From assembly GCA_029251865.1 (NCBI GenBank), contig JAQXCN010000012.1:1-64000 (forward strand): a stretch of 64,000 nt of DNA, read 5' to 3'. The notes under the pieces were generated by a model. It did no database searches, was not told where the DNA came from, and worked only from the letters and a program-made list of their open reading frames with translations. This document shows, piece by piece, positions 60,868-64,000 of this stretch (positions within the stretch are counted from its first letter, which is position 1; each line of letters begins with the position of its first letter). Source of the stretch: Crocinitomicaceae bacterium (GTDB taxonomy: Bacteria > Bacteroidota > Bacteroidia > Flavobacteriales_D > Crocinitomicaceae). A program made the position numbers and the translations under genes.

Positions 60868-61191
60868 TTATTCTTCCGAAAAGGACTGGATTAAATCTTT
60901 GACAATTTCCAGCTGACTATTGATATTTTCAATATTGGTTTGTCCCATGTTTTTAACGGCTGAATCATATTTCCACAAGGTGTAACTTTCATCTTCAATC
61001 GTAACCAATGTTTCAAATCCTCCAACATCTCCCGACATTTTAACTGAAATTGCATGATTCGAAAATACAACCGCAAAAAAAGGACCGTAAAAATTACTAT
61101 CGTTAACATCAAATCCTATTAGATGAGACTCAACAAATGTTAAAATTTGACTAACATAACGCTCCGATGCACCTACCATATTGCTTTCCAT
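60868..61191 (-). CDS. Small acidic cytosolic protein, unknown
   Basis: A 107-residue protein (MESNMVGASERYVSQILTF... to IQSFSEE) without signal peptide or membrane helix; beta-strand-like middle (FYGPFFAVVFSNHAISVKMSG, YTLWKYDSA) and helical ends. Its size, acidity and genome position next to other unknown small genes resemble immunity-type or accessory proteins, but no partner toxin is present. Family not recognised. Confidence 0.5.
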   Translation of the reverse strand: MESNMVGASERYVSQILTFVESHLIGFDVNDSNFYGPFFAVVFSNHAISVKMSGDVGGFETLVTIEDESYTLWKYDSAVKNMGQTNIENINSQLEIVKDLIQSFSEE

Positions 61192-61263
61192 TTATTGCCG
61201 ATTTGTTGAAAATCAGTTGCACCTATGTCTATTAAATAATTTATTTCTCGAGCATAAAACTGG

Positions 61264-61752
61264 TCATTTTTCGGTATTGCGTGCTCGCATAATTTTTCGT
61301 TCCACAAAATAGCTAATAATTGTAATTGGTATAGTTGTACAAAGTGATAATAGAATTAAATCAGTGTAGCCTGCCAAACCATCTATAAGTATAGTAACGA
61401 TTAAAAACAAATTACAGAATAGATAAATCAATGTATAGTTTGCATGAGGTTCAAAAGTATTTTTTCGAAGAGCGGTTCTCCAATTCAATACTAAACTCAA
61501 AATCAAAAAAATTAGAAGAAAAATAAAACCATGAGTAAAAATGGTAAAAGGTCTTATGGCATAAGTTGGAAAGAAAAAATAACGAATTATCCTAAGTAGG
61601 ATTGAGTCTATAGCATAATAGCAACCACCCAAAAATAGAGAGTAAAAAATTTGTTTCAAGAAATACATATTATCTAAATGATTTGTTTGTAGAGGTGTTA
61701 CCCCATTTAAAGCTGCATCTAAAGTGGCTTGTTCGAAGGTAATCAAATTCAC
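61264..61752 (-). CDS. Small polytopic membrane protein, N-terminus uncertain
   Basis: Four hydrophobic helices (FYSLFLGGCYYAIDSILL, FTIFTHGFIFLLIFLILSLVL, YTLIYLFCNLFLIVTILI, LILLSLCTTIPITIISYF). The frame opens at a GTG at 61752 giving 162 residues, but the first ATG (MYFLKQIFYSLF, 61668) starts just before the first helix. The upstream stretch reads soluble protein (LITFEQATLDAALNGVTPLQ), and further upstream similar-looking sequence continues in other frames interrupted by stops. Either the true start is 61668, or this is a protein whose N-terminal part has decayed. Function unknown. Confidence 0.5.
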   Translation of the reverse strand: MNLITFEQATLDAALNGVTPLQTNHLDNMYFLKQIFYSLFLGGCYYAIDSILLRIIRYFFFPTYAIRPFTIFTHGFIFLLIFLILSLVLNWRTALRKNTFEPHANYTLIYLFCNLFLIVTILIDGLAGYTDLILLSLCTTIPITIISYFVERKIMRARNTEK

Positions 61753-61918
61753 GTAAGGTTCAGCAGTAACGCCTTAACTATGTCATGTGCTCCATAATGT
61801 TTAATACCAGAATAACCATTTTCCTTTGTTAAGTTTCGCTAGGTTTTGTTCCATTAATTTTGAGCCAGGTATAATTAGAAATAATAAACCCTTAACTTTA
61901 CTTTAAACAAAAGCTACT

Positions 61919-62998
61919 ATGAAATTCTTAATTCCTTTTGCCCTATTACCCACGATTCTTTGTGCTCAAATCACACTCGAAGTTTCAGATTTTGCAGATG
62001 GTGGTGATACGGTACGTGTCAGTAATTCAAATGATTTTTCCTTGGACTACACCAGTACCGGGGAAAGTTACAACTGGGACTTTTCGAGCCTCGTAGCCGA
62101 AAGCCAAAGCTTAAAAGACTTCCAAAGCATGGACAATGCGAGCACAATCCCATCCTTTACTTTCGGAGCATTTGCTACAGAGGCCTATCAGGCCACAAAT
62201 TTTGCAGAAACGGTCGATATCCCCCTAGATCAAGCAGGTGATTTTTTACCTATTAGCATTGATGCGATCAATCAATTTTCTAAAAATGCAACAGACGGTA
62301 TTACAAGCGTTGGTTTATCAGTTGGCATTTCAGGAACCGAAATCCCAGTCTTGTCAGATACTATTGAAACCCGCTATGCCTTACCAATGAATTATGGAGA
62401 TAATTATACCTCAAATGGCTATTCCTATTTAGACCTCAATCCGATTTTCAATGCTATATGGATACAATACCGTACAAGAAACACACAAGTTGATGGCTGG
62501 GGAAATATTACCACGCCATATGGTTCATTTGAAGCGCTTCGCATTAGACATGAAATTATCGAAAGTGATTCTGTTTATATAGATCTGTTTGGTGGACCAC
62601 AATGGTTCGAGTTACCTGTTCCTGTAAGCTACGAATATGAGTGGATTACAAAAAATGAAAAAGAACCGATATTAAAAATCACAACTCGAGAAGTTGGGGA
62701 TGCTGAGACTATTAGCAGCGTTGTCTATAAAGACAACTTTTTAAATCTAAACGCCAGCATCCAAGAAACTCAGAACTTACTTAAGCTTGGACCGAATCCA
62801 ACAGAATATAAATTGGTAATTAGTGGTATTTCAGGTGCATTCAGCTACCAAGTGTTTGATCATAAAGGCCAACTCATTCAATCTTCTATTGCACAACTGG
62901 ATTACAGCATTGACTTAAGCAATTTAGAGCCCGGCGCCTATCTCGTTATCATCAATTCTTCTTCAGGTAAAAGTATTCATAAGATTATTAAAAAATAG
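61919..62998 (+). CDS. Secreted T9SS protein with C-terminal sorting domain
   Basis: A 359-residue protein: signal peptide (MKFLIPFALLPTILCAQ), a beta-rich body of about 270 residues with no domain I can name (DFADGGDTVRVSNSNDFSLDYTSTGESYNWDFSSL...), and a T9SS type A sorting domain (LLKLGPNPTEYKLVISGIS...DLSNLEPGAYLVIINSSSGKSIHKIIKK). It should pass the outer membrane by T9SS. Next gene begins 5 bases after its stop; transcription may continue. Confidence 0.82.
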   Translation: MKFLIPFALLPTILCAQITLEVSDFADGGDTVRVSNSNDFSLDYTSTGESYNWDFSSLVAESQSLKDFQSMDNASTIPSFTFGAFATEAYQATNFAETVDIPLDQAGDFLPISIDAINQFSKNATDGITSVGLSVGISGTEIPVLSDTIETRYALPMNYGDNYTSNGYSYLDLNPIFNAIWIQYRTRNTQVDGWGNITTPYGSFEALRIRHEIIESDSVYIDLFGGPQWFELPVPVSYEYEWITKNEKEPILKITTREVGDAETISSVVYKDNFLNLNASIQETQNLLKLGPNPTEYKLVISGISGAFSYQVFDHKGQLIQSSIAQLDYSIDLSNLEPGAYLVIINSSSGKSIHKIIKK

Positions 62999-63003
62999 TA
63001 GTT

Positions 63004-63780
63004 GTGTGTTACGAGGCTTCACAGCTCGCTGAAAAAATCTACAGAGAAGCCATTAGAATAGGTGCTTCAGATGCAGATATCCAGCGTCTAAAACTTAAAT
63101 GGGAATCGCTAAAAGAAGTCCACAAAAATTATTATCATTCAACTGGATTTTCACATGAACAGTTTGCTGTATTTACCCATGATGAAAAACTAAACCTTGA
63201 ACTGTGTAATTGGGGCCTAATACCGAGCTGGGTTAAAACCGAATTAAAAGCAGAAGAAATTCGAAATAAAACAATCAATGCAAGAGGTGAAACCATATTC
63301 GAAAAACCCTCTTTTAAAATTTCCGCACTGAAAAACAGGTGTATTCTTCCGTTAAATGGTTTTTATGAACACCATCATAGAAACGGAAAAACATATCCAT
63401 ATTTTATTGAAAAGAAGGACAAGAAACGTCTTCTGATCGGCGGAATAACCAATTCTTGGATCAACGAACAAACAGGTGAAATCATAAATACATTTAGTAT
63501 TGTGACCACAAAGGGAAACAGCGCCCTTGCTAAAATTCACAATAACCCCAAACTAAATGAACCGAGAATGCCTCTTATTTTAGATGAAATTAATTGTAAA
63601 CAGTGGCTGTCTGGAAATAAAAATGAAGCCACACAATTAATTAAAACTAATCACAAAATTGAACTAAATACGCATACCGTGCGCCGCTTAAAAGGAAGAG
63701 ACTATTTAGGGAATATAAAATCTGCTCAAGACGAATACTCTCACCCAGAACTCCTACATCCCCCTTCCTTATTTGATTAG
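63004..63780 (+). CDS. SRAP-family DNA-protein crosslink sensor (YedK/HMCES-like)
   Basis: A 258-residue SOS-response-associated peptidase-type protein. The start is GTG at 63004, fixed by the family's catalytic Cys2 (MCYEA), exposed when Met is removed; it forms the thiazolidine link to abasic DNA. Asn92 (NARGETIF), Glu122 (NGFYEH) and His179 complete the active site, and RCILPLNGFYE is characteristic. His179 is followed by NNPKLNEPRMPLIL, so six residues more separate it from RMP than in E. coli YedK. No lexA box is evident. Confidence 0.93.
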   Translation: MCYEASQLAEKIYREAIRIGASDADIQRLKLKWESLKEVHKNYYHSTGFSHEQFAVFTHDEKLNLELCNWGLIPSWVKTELKAEEIRNKTINARGETIFEKPSFKISALKNRCILPLNGFYEHHHRNGKTYPYFIEKKDKKRLLIGGITNSWINEQTGEIINTFSIVTTKGNSALAKIHNNPKLNEPRMPLILDEINCKQWLSGNKNEATQLIKTNHKIELNTHTVRRLKGRDYLGNIKSAQDEYSHPELLHPPSLFD

Positions 63781-63852
63781 AAAAGATTGTTGAAAACATT
63801 CTTAATAACTCTTTCGAAAAAATTATTGTGACTCCGCGTCCATTTAGTAGAT

Positions 63853-63860
63853 TAGTTTTG
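63853..63860 (+). promoter_or_regulatory. -7 element of the truncated terminal gene
   Basis: TAGTTTTG, exact TAnnTTTG, 22 bases before the ATG at 63883. The TTG at 63826 lies 24 bases upstream, slightly long. Confidence 0.4.
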
Positions 63861-63882
63861 CAAACTACTAAAAACCGATATT

Positions 63883-64000
63883 ATGAATGAGTTAGACGCG
63901 TTAAAACAAGAAATTGAAAATCTAAAAGGTAAGCTTACCGGAAATATGATGGAAGACATGGATATCCGTGATAAGATTCACAATCTAGAAATGAAAGTAT
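63883..64000 (+). CDS. Small coiled-coil protein, cut by window end
   Basis: The visible 39 codons read MNELDALKQEIENLKGKL..., a heptad-like helix with Leu, Ile and Met at regular places (MNELDALKQEIENLKGK, DIRDKIHNLEMKV), suggesting a short coiled-coil protein. The window ends inside the frame, so length and family cannot be given. A -7 element is present upstream. Confidence 0.5.
   Translation, partial: MNELDALKQEIENLKGKLTGNMMEDMDIRDKIHNLEMKV

Noticed and set aside
61773-61834. Integron attC-like site (CTTAAC ... GTTAAG inverted ends near small unknown genes)
   Set aside because: The core boxes do not match RYYYAAC/GTTRRRY properly, there is no second site or integrase in the window, and the internal pairing is poor.

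Overview
The window is a stretch of a low-GC chromosome from the Bacteroidota, most probably the Flavobacteriales. The evidence is consistent: TAnnTTTG-type -7 promoter elements (several with TTTG/TTG about 19-21 bases upstream), almost no Shine-Dalgarno sequences, three secreted proteins with type IX secretion (T9SS) C-terminal sorting domains, a TonB-receptor-like outer-membrane barrel, the DUF2795, DUF1573 and long NusB proteins typical of the group, and a tmRNA tag ending in YALAA. I see no phage, insertion sequence, CRISPR array or plasmid functions. It reads as core chromosome with short accessory patches.

Layout. 0-5.6 kb: ABC-2 transporter (partial), a DUF4139 protein, a Cys/Met-metabolism PLP enzyme paired with a cobalamin adenosyltransferase, DUF2795 and DUF479 proteins. 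5.7-9.7 kb: zwf-pgl-edd, the oxidative entry and first dedicated step of the Entner-Doudoroff pathway. 9.7-13.4 kb (minus): amino-acid dehydrogenase, nusB, DUF1573, yajC, Ca/Na antiporter. 13.6-16.9 kb: a large repeat-containing T9SS protein and an ArsC-like/lipoprotein pair. 17-19.5 kb: ABC exporter, phosphodiesterase, tRNA-Ser. 19.7-24 kb: menI-menF-menD (menaquinone), terC, an unknown gene. 24-29.4 kb (minus): S41 protease, FabF, outer-membrane barrel. 29.5-36.3 kb: murB, pheT, unknown, arsC, UvrD/PcrA helicase. 36.3-39 kb: S9 peptidase and GNAT. 39-43.9 kb: FkbM methyltransferase, lipoprotein, TPR protein, ribH, glmM, outer-membrane protein. 44-47 kb: ComB-like phosphatase, S1/P1-like zinc enzyme, BspA-type T9SS protein. 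47-53.7 kb: ettA, glycosyltransferase, rarA, LpxL-like acyltransferase, YCF48-like protein, trxB. 53.7-56.8 kb: small lipoprotein and membrane protein, chalcone-isomerase-fold protein, GDPD, tmRNA. 57-60.6 kb: a 55-residue membrane protein coupled to LysE, a YdjM-like membrane protein, a GNAT-like protein, a J-domain/KTSC fusion. 60.6-61.8 kb: a patch of small unknown genes, the most accessory-looking part. 61.9-64 kb: T9SS protein, SRAP (YedK/HMCES) protein, a truncated coiled-coil protein.

The most striking cross-gene pattern is regulatory. Four genes (menI, murB, arsC, rarA) have a perfect TAnnTTTG element ending exactly 4 bases before the ATG, and tRNA-Ser has the same 4-base spacing to its mature 5' end. 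This predicts leaderless or near-leaderless transcripts. I found no clearly new multi-gene system. The best leads are the leaderless pattern, the methionine-lyase-like/cobalamin pair, an exporter with a degenerate Walker B, the J-KTSC fusion and the patch of small genes at 60.6-61.8 kb.
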